Source: Acidiferrobacter sp. | GTDB taxonomy: Bacteria > Pseudomonadota > Gammaproteobacteria > Acidiferrobacterales > Acidiferrobacteraceae | Direction of reading: 5' to 3' | NCBI GenBank assembly: GCA_027335965.1 | Contig: DAHWGZ010000001.1 | Span: 1 to 35,442, forward strand | DNA length: 35,442 nt | Part shown: positions 1 through 10,962 of the stretch, piece by piece | Position numbering within the stretch: the stretch's first letter is position 1 | Layout: each line of letters opens with the position of its first letter | Notes under the pieces: generated by a model | The model's database searches: none | Told to the model about the DNA's origin: nothing | What the model saw: only the letters and a program-made list of their open reading frames with translations | Made by a program: the position numbers and the translations under genes

Positions 1-359
1 TTTGCGCATAAACGACAGATCTTCTGCGACAGGGACCCCAAGGCCTCGGTGAAGGCCTTGGGGTCCGCGCGGACCGCGTCGGGATAGGCGACGACCACAA
101 AATCCAGGGGATGTAGACGGGCCTGTTCACGGCGGAAGTATTCCCGAATCCGTCGCTTGATCTTATTCCTTACAACGGCCTTGCGCGAGACCTTGCGGGA
201 TACGGCGAGGCCTAAACGGGGATGCTCAAGGCCGCTTGTAAGGGCCAGGATCCCCATGAAGGGGTGGCGGACCTTCTTGCCGGTCTTGAATATCTCCTGA
301 TAGCGCTCGGGATCCGTCAGGCGCGCGTGCCGCGGGAAACCTTGGGCGCCCCGAGCCAC
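1..359 (-). CDS. rnpA: Ribonuclease P protein component (partial, 3' end beyond window)
   Basis: This is the protein subunit of RNase P, which binds the catalytic RNA and helps process the 5' ends of precursor tRNAs. Reading leftwards from a GTG at 359, the product carries the family features: an N-terminal RLTDPERYQEIF segment, the GLAVSRKVSRKAVVRNKIKRR basic RNR-type motif region and a following FRREQARL helix. About 119 codons are visible and the frame is open at the window edge, so only the last few residues should be missing. The GTG is the only sensible start, because the same frame is closed two codons upstream by the rpmH stop. The gene follows rpmH by 6 bp, the classic rpmH-rnpA pair, and is probably co-transcribed with it. 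The start codon is inferred; the identity is firm. Confidence 0.95.
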   Translation of the reverse strand, partial: MARGAQGFPRHARLTDPERYQEIFKTGKKVRHPFMGILALTSGLEHPRLGLAVSRKVSRKAVVRNKIKRRIREYFRREQARLHPLDFVVVAYPDAVRADPKAFTEALGSLSQKICRLCA

Positions 360-365
360 CGCACG

Positions 366-500
366 TCAGGCGCTGAGACGCGAGCGGCCCTTGGCGCGCC
401 GCGCGTTGATGACCGCGCGCCCGCCGGGCGTGCTCATGCGCGCGCGAAAGCCGTGGGTGCGTTTACGCTTCAGGACGCTGGGCTGGAATGTTCTTTTCAT
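366..500 (-). CDS. rpmH: 50S ribosomal protein L34
   Basis: A 44-residue very basic protein begins [18 protein letters not shown] and ends KGRSRLSA, which is the standard L34 sequence and length. L34 is a small protein of the large ribosomal subunit. The gene is first in the minus-strand rpmH-rnpA unit and is divergent from dnaA. A TTGACA hexamer on the same strand about 65 bp upstream supports its own promoter. It is too short to be obvious in an automated ORF scan, but every residue fits the family. Confidence 0.97.
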   Translation of the reverse strand: MKRTFQPSVLKRKRTHGFRARMSTPGGRAVINARRAKGRSRLSA

Positions 501-540
501 GGCAAACCCTTATAAAGTCAATGAGGCTCAAAAGGGCGGA

Positions 541-569
541 ACACTACGAGGTCCGCGGGCATTTGTCAA
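541..569 (-). promoter_or_regulatory. Putative rpmH promoter
   Basis: On the minus strand a perfect -35 hexamer TTGACA (564-569) is followed after a 17-bp spacer by TAGTGT (541-546), a weak -10 with three of six consensus bases. The expected transcript would start about 30-35 bp before the rpmH ATG. This is pattern matching only. Confidence 0.45.
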
Positions 570-604
570 CGCCAGCCCCGGCTGGGGAAAGAACCCGTGA
601 TATC

Positions 605-633
605 TTGTGGATAACTTGGGCCCGCCCTAGACT
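605..633 (+). promoter_or_regulatory. Putative dnaA promoter with overlapping DnaA box
   Basis: A TTGTGG hexamer (605-610) and a TAGACT hexamer (628-633) are separated by exactly 17 bp, giving a plausible sigma-70 promoter about 40 bp upstream of the dnaA GTG. A perfect DnaA box (TTATCCACA read on the minus strand, 606-614) covers most of the -35 element. DnaA is known to repress its own promoter in several bacteria, so autoregulation is the natural inference. Confidence 0.5.
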
Positions 634-670
634 ATCCGCCCTGCCCCCTTCTAAATCAGGTTGAGATACC

Positions 671-1999
671 GTGAGTCAGCCGACCGTCTGGAAAAAATGT
701 TTGGACCGGCTCGAAGAGGAGCTATCCGCGCAACAATTCAATACCTGGATTCGGCCCCTGCAGGCCGAGTGGGAAAAAAACTGCCTGAGGCTGCTCGCCC
801 CCAACCGCTTCGTGACGGAGTGGGTCAAGGACCGGTTCGCCGAACGGATCGCCGAACTGGCGGCGCAGTATCAGGGCGGGTCGGGGACCGTGAGCGTCAT
901 CGTGCAAGTCGGGAGCGCTTCGGCCAAGAGCCCGGCGCCGCCGAAAGCGGTCACGACCACGCGCCGCGAGACCCCGCAGAGCTCGCGCCTGAACCCGGAT
1001 TTCACGTTCGAGACCCACATCGAGGGGAAGTCCAACCAGCTCGCGCGCGCGGCCGCCCGGCAGGTCGGCGAGAACCCCGGTGGGGCCTACAACCCCTTAT
1101 TCATCTATGGCGGCGTGGGTTTGGGGAAGACTCACTTGATGCAGGCGGCCGGCAATCTCCTCACCACCCACAAACGCGAGGCGCGGGTCTCCTATGTGCA
1201 CTCCGAGCGCTTTGTGGCGGACATGGTGAAGGCCTTGCAGCACAACGCCATCAACGAGTTCAAGAAGCACTACCGCTCGCTCGATGCCCTGTTGATCGAC
1301 GACATCCAATTCTTTGCCGGCAAGGAACGCTCGCAAGAGGAATTTTTCCATACGTTCAATGCCCTGCTCGAGGGCCAGAAACAAGTCATCATCACCGCCG
1401 ATCGCTTCCCCAAGGAGTTCGTGGGCGTCGAGGAACGACTGGTGTCCCGGTTTGGCTCCGGGCTCACGGTCTCGATCGAACCCCCGGAACTGGAGACCCG
1501 CGTCGCCATCCTGATCAAGAAGGCCCAGCAAGAGGGGATACCCTTGCGCGACGAGGTGGCCTTCTTTATCGCCAAACGCGTGCGCTCCAATGTCCGCGAA
1601 CTGGAAGGGGCTCTGCGCCGCGTCATGGCGAGCGCCAACTTCACGGGTCGCGCCATCGATCTCACGCTGGCCGCCGAGAGCCTGAAAGACCTCCTCGCCT
1701 TTCAGGAGCGGCTCGTCACCATCGGCAACATTCAAAAAATGGTGGCCGAGTACTTCAAGATCCGGGTGTCGGATCTCAGCGCCAAGAGCCGATCGCGCCA
1801 GGTCACGCGGCCCCGCCAGATTGCCATGGCGCTTGCCAAGGAACTGACCAACCATAGCCTCCCCGAGATCGGCAAGGAATTCGGGGGACGCGATCACTCC
1901 ACCGTCATACACGCCTGCCGGAAGGTCAGTGAACTCATAGAGGGGGACCCGCGGATCAAGGAGGACTACGCGAATCTGACGCGGATATTGACGACATAA
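671..1999 (+). CDS. dnaA: Chromosomal replication initiator protein DnaA
   Basis: DnaA binds 9-mer boxes at oriC, oligomerises with ATP, melts the origin and loads the helicase. The 442-residue product has all four domains. An N-terminal helicase/DiaA-interaction domain (about 1-80) is followed by a short variable linker (about 80-105). The AAA+ core has Walker A GGVGLGKT at 147-154 and Walker B LLIDDIQF near 207-214. A C-terminal helix-turn-helix domain carries the signature [10 protein letters not shown] near 405-414. The start is GTG at 671. It is preceded by a likely promoter with an overlapping DnaA box and followed by a spacer rich in DnaA boxes. The length is slightly below that of E. 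coli (467), the difference lying in the linker. Confidence 0.98.
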   Translation: MSQPTVWKKCLDRLEEELSAQQFNTWIRPLQAEWEKNCLRLLAPNRFVTEWVKDRFAERIAELAAQYQGGSGTVSVIVQVGSASAKSPAPPKAVTTTRRETPQSSRLNPDFTFETHIEGKSNQLARAAARQVGENPGGAYNPLFIYGGVGLGKTHLMQAAGNLLTTHKREARVSYVHSERFVADMVKALQHNAINEFKKHYRSLDALLIDDIQFFAGKERSQEEFFHTFNALLEGQKQVIITADRFPKEFVGVEERLVSRFGSGLTVSIEPPELETRVAILIKKAQQEGIPLRDEVAFFIAKRVRSNVRELEGALRRVMASANFTGRAIDLTLAAESLKDLLAFQERLVTIGNIQKMVAEYFKIRVSDLSAKSRSRQVTRPRQIAMALAKELTNHSLPEIGKEFGGRDHSTVIHACRKVSELIEGDPRIKEDYANLTRILTT

Positions 2000-2209
2000 G
2001 CTGTGCATGAAAGAGGAGAAAGACGGCTTTTGGGCAAAAGCGCGGTTTTATGCACATTCGTCCACAAGCTTACCCACAGTCGGGGACGGTGGTTATACCG
2101 GGGTTATGGGTGACGATAATCGAGCGGATACCGCCTAGAGAGAGGGTTATCCACAGAAAAGGGTCTGCGTAATAATAAAAACCACAAAAGAGAGATCTAT
2201 AAATCATTT
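2000..2209. other. Probable chromosomal origin of replication (oriC)
   Basis: The dnaA-dnaN spacer holds a cluster of DnaA-box-like 9-mers: TTATCCACA at 2147-2155 (perfect), TTATGCACA at 2048-2056 and TTACCCACA at 2070-2078 (one mismatch each), TCGTCCACA at 2058-2066 and a minus-strand copy at 2002-2010 (two mismatches each). An AT-rich stretch at 2171-2209, next to the perfect box and just before dnaN, is a candidate duplex-unwinding element. The dnaA-dnaN spacer is a common oriC position. The rpmH-dnaA spacer, which also has one perfect box, is the alternative or could be a second part of a split origin. Confidence 0.8.
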
Positions 2210-2239
2210 GTGACTAGCGAAGAGGATAACGGTACCCCT

Positions 2240-3343
2240 ATGCGGATGAACGTGGCGCGTGACGACCTTTTAAAGGCCTTGAGTGTGGTTGGGAGCGTGG
2301 TGGAACGGCGGCAGGCCAAGCCGATCTTGACGCACGTGTTGGTCACGGCGGGCGATGGCGAAATCGTGCTCACGGGGACGGACTTGGAGCTCGAGGTCGT
2401 GGCGCGCTGCCCCGCCGAGGTTCAGGAGCCCGGGAAGGTGACGGTCCCCGGGCGGAAGTTTCTCGATATCGTGCGGACCTTGCCGGCGGAGAGTCAGTTG
2501 CGTTGCCAGATGGAGGGGGGGCGTTTTCGCGTGGCGATGGGGAAAAGCCGCTTTCAGTTGGCGACGTTACCCGTGGACGATTTTCCGAATCTCATGGATA
2601 TTCAATGGGATACCACGTTATCGATCGCGCGGGCGGACCTTAGGCGGGCGATCGAGAAGACGCAGTTTTGCATGGCGCAACAAGACGTGCGGTATTACCT
2701 GAACGGGGTGATGCTGGAGATGAGTGGCCGGGCCTTGAGGGCGGTGGCGGCGGATGGGCATCGGCTGGCGTTGTGCGCGGCGGAGATGGGGAGTGAGCTG
2801 TCCGGGGAACGACAGGTGATCGTGCCGCGCAAGGCGGTGGCGGAGATGGGCCGATTCCTGGGGGATGGGGGCGTGCCGGTGGAGGTCGGGCTGTCGGCGA
2901 ATCATATCCGGGTGGCGCAGGATAATTTGCTGTTCGTGTCGAAACTGGTGGATGGGCGGTTTCCGGATTACCACCGGGTGATACCGCAGAGCGTGAAGCA
3001 CGAGGTGGCGTTGCCGCGCGGGGCGATCCTGGAGATGTTGGGACGCGTCGGCGTCGTGTCGACGGAGAAGTTTCGTGGGATCCGGCTGCGTTTTCAAGGA
3101 AACACGCTGGCCGCCAGCGCGACCAACACGGATCGCGACGAGGCCTGGGAGGAGTTGGAATTGGCGGGTCCCGTGCCGGAGTTGGAGATCGGGTTTAACG
3201 TGACATACCTCATGGAGGCGATCTCGGCGCTCGAGGCGGACGAGTTCCTGTTCGGTTGGACCGACAGCAACGGCGGCGTGAGGTTGAAGGCCGAGAAGTC
3301 GGGCGATGATCAGGTCTACGTGGTGATGCCGGTACGTCTTTAG
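2240..3343 (+). CDS. dnaN: DNA polymerase III beta subunit (sliding clamp)
   Basis: DnaN forms the dimeric ring that tethers polymerase III to DNA and recruits other replication and repair proteins. The product is 367 residues from ATG 2240, matching the E. coli length of 366. It begins MRMNVARDDLLKAL, the expected first strand and helix, contains FPNLMDIQW and GRFPDYHRVIP, and ends VYVVMPVRL, the conserved C-terminus that lines the protein-binding cleft. An in-frame GTG at 2210 would add ten residues running into the AT-rich origin region, and an ATG at 2246 would remove two. The 2240 start fits the family best and has a purine-rich stretch upstream. recF follows 30 bp downstream. Confidence 0.97.
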   Translation: MRMNVARDDLLKALSVVGSVVERRQAKPILTHVLVTAGDGEIVLTGTDLELEVVARCPAEVQEPGKVTVPGRKFLDIVRTLPAESQLRCQMEGGRFRVAMGKSRFQLATLPVDDFPNLMDIQWDTTLSIARADLRRAIEKTQFCMAQQDVRYYLNGVMLEMSGRALRAVAADGHRLALCAAEMGSELSGERQVIVPRKAVAEMGRFLGDGGVPVEVGLSANHIRVAQDNLLFVSKLVDGRFPDYHRVIPQSVKHEVALPRGAILEMLGRVGVVSTEKFRGIRLRFQGNTLAASATNTDRDEAWEELELAGPVPELEIGFNVTYLMEAISALEADEFLFGWTDSNGGVRLKAEKSGDDQVYVVMPVRL

Positions 3344-3373
3344 GCGGCCGTGGGCGCTTGGCGGGGTGAGGGG

Positions 3374-4408
3374 ATGGCCATAAAGCGCCTGGAAGTGGAA
3401 GGTTTGCGTTGTCTGGCGCCGACGGCTTGGGAGTTGGATCCGGGCGTCAACGTCGTCGTGGGGGAAAACGGCGCGGGGAAGACGAGCCTCTTGGAGGCCA
3501 TCAGCCTGGTGTGTACCGGCAAGACCTTGCGCACCGGGAGCAGTCGCGGGGCCATCGCGCACGGACAGGCGCGATTGCGCGTGGCGGCGACCTTCGGCGA
3601 GGGCTTGGAGTCGGGGGATCTGGTCTATGAGCGGACGCGCGCGCAGCGCCAGTGGCGATTGAATGACGCGGTGTTGCGCTCGGCGGCGCTTGCCTATGAA
3701 CAGGTGCCGGTGATGGTGTTCAACCCCGAGACGCACTACGCGGTCTTGCAGGATGCGAACGCGCGCCGGGCCGGGATGTATTGGGCGATGTTCCACGTGG
3801 AACCTTTGTTTCTGGAGACGTGGAGACGCTATCAGCGATTGTTGCGCCAGCGGAACGCGGCCTTGCGGCTCCACGACCCGAATTATCGGCTGTTCGATCC
3901 GGGGCTCGTCCAAACGGGTCTCGTACTGGCGGAGTTGTGGCAGCGCACGCGGGAGGCGGTGGGTCGGCCGTTCACGGCCCTGACCGGGCGGCTGGGCTTG
4001 GGGATGGCGGCGGAGACGCGGCTGCGGCCTGGCTGGGAGGGGGAATCCTTGGCGGCGGCCCTGGAGGCCAGTCGCGCCGGCGATGAGCGGTTGGGTTATA
4101 CGCAGGTGGGACCCCACCGCGCGGATATCGTCTTTGAGATCAACCAGCGATCCATTCAGGAAGTGGCATCGCACGGCCAACAGAAAGTGGTGATCAGTGC
4201 GTGGCGCCTGGCCGTGGTGCAGCTCGTCGCCGAACGCGGGAGGCGGGCCCTGGTGCTGCTGGACGACTTGGCGGCCGAGCTGGATCGGCGGCGCCGGGCG
4301 GCCTTCTACGAAACCTTGATGGGACTCGATCTGCAGGTGGTGGTGACCGCCATGGAGCCCGAACCGCTCCCCTCCCCCGTTCCGATGTTCCACGTGGAAC
4401 ATGGCGAG

Positions 4409-4423
<15 letters not shown>
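3374..4423 (+). CDS. recF: DNA replication and repair protein RecF
   Basis: RecF is an SMC-like ATPase that, with RecO and RecR, loads RecA at single-strand gaps. The 349-residue product starts MAIKRLEVEGLRCL. It has Walker A GENGAGKT at 30-37, the signature-like YTQVGPHRADI about two thirds along, and Walker B VLLDDLAAELD near the C-terminus. ATG 3374 was chosen over an upstream in-frame GTG at 3350 because it gives the usual N-terminus and has a GGTGAG Shine-Dalgarno sequence directly upstream. The gene contains two 16-bp parS-like palindromes, one encoding part of MFHVEP in the middle and one encoding MFHVEH near the C-terminus. Confidence 0.95.
3789..3804. promoter_or_regulatory. parS-like centromere site 1 (inside recF)
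   Basis: The 16-mer TGTTCCACGTGGAACC matches the bacterial parS consensus (TGTTNCACGTGNAACA) except for the last base. Chromosomal ParB binds such sites and nucleates the partition complex near oriC. It lies about 1.6 kb from the putative origin. parA and parB are not in the window; in gammaproteobacteria they commonly lie beyond rnpA, on the side that is cut off here. Confidence 0.8.
4386..4401. promoter_or_regulatory. parS-like centromere site 2 (inside recF)
   Basis: The 16-mer TGTTCCACGTGGAACA is a perfect palindrome and a perfect parS consensus. It lies in the last codons of recF, 597 bp from site 1. The coding sequence reads it as MFHVEH at a part of RecF that is not normally conserved, so selection on the DNA rather than the protein is likely. 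Confidence 0.88.
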
Positions 4424-6886
<2,463 letters not shown>

Positions 6887-6894
6887 GGGGGTTC

Positions 6895-7131
6895 ATGGAT
6901 GACGATGTCTATCGGCCGATCCCGTGCGCGATTCAGGATCGCTATGAGCGCGCCATCATCACCGGGCAGCCGCTCGCCCTCAGCTGGCCCCATGACGATC
7001 GGCGCGTGAAGGACCACGTGCGGATCCTTGATCTGGAGACCTCTCAAGGGGCCGAGTATGTGCGCTTCACGGACAGCCGGGGCCGCGTCCACCGCGTCCG
7101 GCTAGACCACGCGCGCCTCCACGACGACTGA
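6895..7131 (+). CDS. rof: Rof/YaeO-like Rho-binding antiterminator
   Basis: This 78-residue protein resembles E. coli Rof (YaeO), which binds the Rho hexamer and reduces Rho-dependent termination. The visible match is the opening DDDVYRPIPCAIQDRYE, where E. coli has YQPINCDDYDNLE, then a central beta-rich part and a C-terminal VRLDHARLH. It lies 8 bp after gyrB behind a strong AGGGGGG ribosome site, so it is probably co-transcribed with gyrB. Membership of the Rof family (Pfam PF07073) is inferred from this local resemblance. The stop codon falls in a short tandem repeat. Confidence 0.72.
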   Translation: MDDDVYRPIPCAIQDRYERAIITGQPLALSWPHDDRRVKDHVRILDLETSQGAEYVRFTDSRGRVHRVRLDHARLHDD

Positions 7132-7152
7132 CGACGCCTGACGACGCCTGAC
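7121..7152. repeat. Three tandem 10-bp units at the end of rof
   Basis: Two exact copies of ACGACGCCTG (7131-7140, 7141-7150) follow a one-mismatch copy ACGACGACTG (7121-7130). The rof stop codon sits at the first junction. It is probably a small slippage-derived repeat in the convergent rof/trmB spacer. Confidence 0.8.
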
Positions 7153-7175
7153 AACCGGCGCCGCGCCCCCGCCCG

Positions 7176-7838
7176 TCACGGCGCGCCGGCCACCCTATGG
7201 AATCGCAGGTCGCGAGCGGCCTGGCCGAGTCGCAGGCCGCGCCGCTCGAACCGCGTCCATGGCCGCCCTCCCCTGCCGGCCTCGCCCAGGGTCAAGACCG
7301 GAACGGACGCCGCCGCCTCGAGCATGGCGTCGGCGTAGGGCGCCCAGTCCGTGGCCATGTGCAACACCCCCTCGGGGCGCAGAATGCGCGCCACCTCCCG
7401 GAGGAAGGGGCCCTGCACCAGGCGCCGCTTGTGATGGCGGGTCTTGGGCCAGGGGTCGGGAAAGAACACCTGCACGGCGGCGATCCGCCCGTCGGGGATC
7501 TGGCGCAACAGCTCATGCACGTCCGCCTCGATCACGCGCACGTTCGCAAGCCCCGCCTGCTCGATGCCGCGCAACGCCTTCACGAGTCCCGCGCGATAGA
7601 CCTCGACCCCGACATAATCCCGCCCCGAGTCCGCCGCCGCCAAAGTCAGTAATGACTCACCATCTCCAAACCCTATGTCCAAAACGACTTCCCGGCCCCC
7701 TTCACCGAGCCTGTGCCACTCCTGGTCGGCGATCGCGAGTTGTCCCCACAGGCGCTCGCGCGCGGCCTTGGCCGCATCGCCCAAGGGCCGCTCCCGGCGC
7801 GCGTAGCTGCGGATCTCGCGCGGGTGAAAGTCGCTCAC
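7176..7838 (-). CDS. trmB: tRNA (guanine-N7-)-methyltransferase
   Basis: TrmB uses S-adenosylmethionine to make m7G46 in the variable loop of many tRNAs. The 220-residue product has the SAM-binding motif [17 protein letters not shown], the acidic [12 protein letters not shown] and the hallmark [17 protein letters not shown], then a C-terminal [13 protein letters not shown] 7838 was chosen because its GTGA overlaps the thiG stop by four bases, which suggests translational coupling. Longer in-frame starts would run deep inside thiG. It is the last gene of the minus-strand thiS-thiG-trmB unit and converges with rof. Pairing of trmB with thiG is common in proteobacteria. Confidence 0.95.
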   Translation of the reverse strand: MSDFHPREIRSYARRERPLGDAAKAARERLWGQLAIADQEWHRLGEGGREVVLDIGFGDGESLLTLAAADSGRDYVGVEVYRAGLVKALRGIEQAGLANVRVIEADVHELLRQIPDGRIAAVQVFFPDPWPKTRHHKRRLVQGPFLREVARILRPEGVLHMATDWAPYADAMLEAAASVPVLTLGEAGRGGRPWTRFERRGLRLGQAARDLRFHRVAGAP

Positions 7839-8623
7839 GAGACGAGACCGGCCAGGGGTGACGAGGGGTCCGCCGAGGCGCGGCGCGGCATGCGTCCCGC
7901 GCGATAAGCCTGACGACCGGCCTCCACCCCCTTGCGCATGGCCTCGGCCATCATCACCGGCTCGCGCGCCGCCGCGATCGCGGTGTTCATCAACACCCCG
8001 TCGCACCCAAGCTCCATGGCCACGGCCGCGTCCGAGGCCGTGCCGACCCCGGCGTCGACCAGCACGGGCACCCGCGCGTTCTCGACGATGAGGCGAATGT
8101 TCAGGGGGTTGCGTATGCCCAGTCCGGAGCCGATGGGGGCGGCCAGCGGCATCACCGCGACGCAGCCGATGGCCTCCAGGCGCTTGGCCGCGACCGGATC
8201 ATCGGTCGTATAGACCATGACCTCGAAGCCCTCCGCGACCAGCGTCTCGGCTGCCCTGATGGTCTCGACCATGTCCGGAAAAAGGCTGCTCTGGTCGCCT
8301 ATGACCTCGAGCTTCACGAGCCTGTGATCGTCCAGCAGCTCGCGTGCCAACCGGCACGTCCGCACCGCCTCGTCCGCCGTGTAGCAGCCGGCGGTGTTGG
8401 GCAGGATCGTGAACCGATCCGGGGGCAGGATATCGAGCAGGTTGGGCTCGCCCGGATTTTGGCCGAGGTTGGTGCGCCGCACCGCCACGGTGACGATCTC
8501 CGCCCCGCTCGCCTCCACCGCGCGCCGGGTCTCGTCCAGATCCTTATATTTTCCCGTACCGACGAGCAATCGCGAGCCGAACACGCGCGCGCCCAGCCGC
8601 CATGTATCATCACCTTGCGCCAT
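7835..8623 (-). CDS. thiG: Thiazole synthase ThiG
   Basis: ThiG condenses deoxyxylulose phosphate, dehydroglycine and ThiS-carried sulfur to form the thiazole phosphate of thiamine. The 262-residue TIM-barrel protein has the expected [10 protein letters not shown] start, TVAVRRTN, the [23 protein letters not shown] signature region, LVKLEVIGD containing the Schiff-base lysine, and the phosphate-binding [20 protein letters not shown] near the end. It starts 2 bp after thiS and overlaps trmB by four bases. The C-terminal [16 protein letters not shown] is typical. Confidence 0.96.
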   Translation of the reverse strand: MAQGDDTWRLGARVFGSRLLVGTGKYKDLDETRRAVEASGAEIVTVAVRRTNLGQNPGEPNLLDILPPDRFTILPNTAGCYTADEAVRTCRLARELLDDHRLVKLEVIGDQSSLFPDMVETIRAAETLVAEGFEVMVYTTDDPVAAKRLEAIGCVAVMPLAAPIGSGLGIRNPLNIRLIVENARVPVLVDAGVGTASDAAVAMELGCDGVLMNTAIAAAREPVMMAEAMRKGVEAGRQAYRAGRMPRRASADPSSPLAGLVS

Positions 8624-8625
8624 TC

Positions 8626-8826
8626 TTAACCACCCCCAATCGCCTGAACAATCTCGATCCGATCACCGTCTTGCAGCACGCGGTCGCCATACTGGGCGCG
8701 CGGCACGATCTCGTGGTTGATCTCGACCGCGATGCGCTTACCCACAAGCCCCATCTCGAGCAACAGGGCCGCGAGGCCCACGGACTCGGCGAGGGTGCGA
8801 GGCGTTCCGTTCACATAAATCTGCAT
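8626..8826 (-). CDS. thiS: Sulfur carrier protein ThiS
   Basis: ThiS is a ubiquitin-fold carrier whose C-terminal Gly-Gly is adenylated and then thiocarboxylated to deliver sulfur to ThiG. The 66-residue product begins [12 protein letters not shown] and ends with [13 protein letters not shown], with the required terminal glycines (three here). ATG 8826 gives the standard start. An in-frame GTG at 8838 would add MPLS and has a purine-rich AGGGAAG directly upstream, so it remains possible. It is first in the thiS-thiG-trmB operon. I see no convincing TPP riboswitch in the short gap to tRNA-Gly. Confidence 0.93.
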   Translation of the reverse strand: MQIYVNGTPRTLAESVGLAALLLEMGLVGKRIAVEINHEIVPRAQYGDRVLQDGDRIEIVQAIGGG

Positions 8827-8888
8827 GGACAATGGCACGCTTCCCTAAAAAACGGTATATTGTATTGCCTCTCAGGCCATCCGGCTAT

Positions 8889-8962
8889 GCGGGTGTAGTT
8901 CAATGGTAGAACTTCAGCTTCCCAAGCTGATAGCGAGGGTTCGATTCCCTTCACCCGCTCCA
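8889..8962 (+). tRNA. glyU: tRNA-Gly (anticodon CCC)
   Basis: A 74-base cloverleaf begins GCGGGTG, pairs with CACCCGC and carries an encoded CCA end. The D arm contains AGTTCAATGGTAGAACT. The anticodon stem TCAGC/GCTGA encloses loop TTCCCAA, giving CCC at 34-36. The T arm has GGTTCGATTCC. It closely resembles E. coli glyU. It is transcribed away from the thi operon. Confidence 0.97.
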
Positions 8963-9079
8963 CCTCCCCTTTGCAGAGACTTCCAAGGAACGCACGGCTG
9001 ACGAGGCCCGCGCCGTCGGCCTATGGTCAGCGCCGCCGCGCGGCTTTAGACTGAGCGCCTTTCGTTTTCGGGCGGTCCT

Positions 9080-10960
9080 GTGAAGAAGCGCACGCGCATC
9101 CTCGCCATCACGGCAAGTCTCATCGTGGTCCTGTTCGTGGCCGGAGTCGCCCTCCTGCCGGCGCTCATGACCTTGAACGGGGTCAAGGGCCAGATCGCCG
9201 AGACCCTGAGCCAGGCGACCGGCCGGCCGGTCACGATCCACAGGCTCAGCCTATCGGTCTTCCCCTGGCTCGGCATCCGGCTGGACGGGGCCACGCTCGG
9301 CAACGCCCCGGGCTTCGGGTCCGTGCCGTTGGCGCGCGTCGATGACGCGCGCATCGAGGTGCGCATTCTCCCCCTGCTCAAGCGCCGCATCGTCTTGCGT
9401 CGCGTGATCCTGACGGGCCTCGACCTGAACCTCCAGGAGAACAAGGCCGGCCTCACCAACTGGGCGACGCTCATCCATGCCAAGCCGGCGCCCCGCACGC
9501 CCGCGACCGCAAAGGCCGAGGCGCATGAGGCGCCGGCCTTTGTGCTCGCGCGCGCCGCCGGCCTTACCGTAAGACACGCCCTCATCCGCTACGACAACGC
9601 CCGCGCCCACAGTCGCGACACGCTGTCCGATCTCGGCTTGCGCCTGGGCGTCATCGTGCCGGGACGGCCGGTGGCCATCCACCTCCACGCCCTTTTGAAG
9701 ACCGCGGGGCGCCCGCCTTTGCCGTTTCGTCTCGCTGCCCAGGCCACCTATAAGGCGCCCCGGCTCACGCTTGCTCCGCTGCATCTCCAGGTCGCGAACC
9801 TGCGCGCCCATGGCGAGATCCATGTCCTGCACGCCGCCGCCGGCCTCCGCGCGAGCGGACGACTCGTCGCGCCCCCCTTCGCCCCGCGCCCCCTGCTCGC
9901 GGCCCTGGGCCTCCATTACGCGCCGCGCGACCCGCATGTCCTCACAAAGGCCTCGGCGGACGCGGGCTTCCATTGGGACCCGTCCACGCTCACGCTCGCC
10001 CCCCTGCGCCTGACGCTCGACCGGACCACCATCACCGGGGACATCACGCGCAGCGCCCACCCGCTCCTCTACCGGGCCCGTCTCGCCATCGATCGGCTGC
10101 GGCCCATGCCCTATCTCCCCGCGCCCGCGAGCACGCCCCCGCCGGGGGCGCCCGCGAGCACGCCCCCGCCGGCCACGCCCTCGACGGTCACGAGCACACC
10201 GCTGGACGCCACCCTCTCCTGCGGACGTCTCCGCGTCCACGGCCTCGTGGTGACGAATCTCCACGCCCATATCCACGCCGCCGCCGGTCGCGTCGTCGTG
10301 AAGCCGCTGACCATGGCGCTCTACCAAGGGCGCCTCGCCGGGACCGTCGAGGCCGCGCTCGCGCGCCATCCGCGCACCTGGCGCGTCGATGCGCTGATCC
10401 GGCGCGTGCAGGCGAGCGCGGTCCTGCGCGCCCTGCATCTCTTTCCGGAATTCTCAGGGGCCGTGGATGCCGACGTTCACCTCCATGGCTCGGGGACGAA
10501 GCTCCCCGCCATCGAGCGTAGCGCCACGGGCCGCCTGACCGCCCGCATGCCCAAAGGCCTGCTGCGCGGCATCGACCTCGATTTCATCGCCAAGGATCCC
10601 AAGGCGGTGGCGGGCGCGCACAAGGCCCGCGCGAACCAGGGCACGGCGTTCTCCAATCTGCATGCCAGCGCCACCGTCTCTCATGGCGTCGTTCACATGA
10701 GCGCCTTGGCGCTCCACACCACGCGCGCCGTCATCCATGGACACGGCCGCGTGACGCTCGCCACGAAGAGCATCAATTATTTGCTGGACGTGGCGCTGCC
10801 GAGCGGCTTCGTCATCCCGGTGCGCGTGCTGGGCCCGGCCGGCCACATCCGGTTCAATGTCTCCCTGAATCGGCTCTTCAGCGACTCGACCCATAATGGC
10901 CTCGGCAAGACCCTAAAGACCCTGGGCGGCGCCTTGAAGCACGCCCTCGGCATCCCCTAG
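9080..10960 (+). CDS. AsmA-family envelope protein
   Basis: The 626-residue product has an N-terminal membrane anchor (about 7-30, ILAITASLIVVLFVAGVALL) followed by a long periplasmic region. The first part, KGQIAETLSQATGRPVTI...LSVFPWLGIRLDGATLGNAPGF, is the AsmA N-terminal signature, and the C-terminal part has the AsmA-like GLLRGIDLDFIA and GHGRVTLATKSINYLLDV. Members of this superfamily are bridge-like proteins linked to outer-membrane lipid and protein homeostasis. The exact role here is unknown. A proline-rich linker near residues 348-375 is encoded by a 27-bp-period repeat. The GTG start is followed at once by the anchor. mutY begins 2 bp after the stop, so asmA-mutY-yggX form one operon, an arrangement I recall from pseudomonads. 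Confidence 0.88.
   Translation: MKKRTRILAITASLIVVLFVAGVALLPALMTLNGVKGQIAETLSQATGRPVTIHRLSLSVFPWLGIRLDGATLGNAPGFGSVPLARVDDARIEVRILPLLKRRIVLRRVILTGLDLNLQENKAGLTNWATLIHAKPAPRTPATAKAEAHEAPAFVLARAAGLTVRHALIRYDNARAHSRDTLSDLGLRLGVIVPGRPVAIHLHALLKTAGRPPLPFRLAAQATYKAPRLTLAPLHLQVANLRAHGEIHVLHAAAGLRASGRLVAPPFAPRPLLAALGLHYAPRDPHVLTKASADAGFHWDPSTLTLAPLRLTLDRTTITGDITRSAHPLLYRARLAIDRLRPMPYLPAPASTPPPGAPASTPPPATPSTVTSTPLDATLSCGRLRVHGLVVTNLHAHIHAAAGRVVVKPLTMALYQGRLAGTVEAALARHPRTWRVDALIRRVQASAVLRALHLFPEFSGAVDADVHLHGSGTKLPAIERSATGRLTARMPKGLLRGIDLDFIAKDPKAVAGAHKARANQGTAFSNLHASATVSHGVVHMSALALHTTRAVIHGHGRVTLATKSINYLLDVALPSGFVIPVRVLGPAGHIRFNVSLNRLFSDSTHNGLGKTLKTLGGALKHALGIP
10121..10171. repeat. Two 24-bp direct repeats in the asmA-like gene
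   Basis: Two identical 24-bp copies (10121-10144 and 10148-10171), spaced at 27 bp, encode the repeated APASTPPP segment of the periplasmic linker. The period is a multiple of three, so a change in copy number would keep the frame. Confidence 0.85.
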
Positions 10961-10962
10961 CG

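Noticed and set aside
7154..7190. Inverted repeat CCGGCGC/GCGCCGG between rof and trmB as a terminator
   Set aside because: The loop is about 20 bases, there is no U-tract and it overlaps the trmB end.
8839..8888. CTGAGAGG on the minus strand upstream of thiS, hinting at a TPP riboswitch
   Set aside because: Only about 50 bp separate thiS from tRNA-Gly and the other conserved TPP elements are absent.
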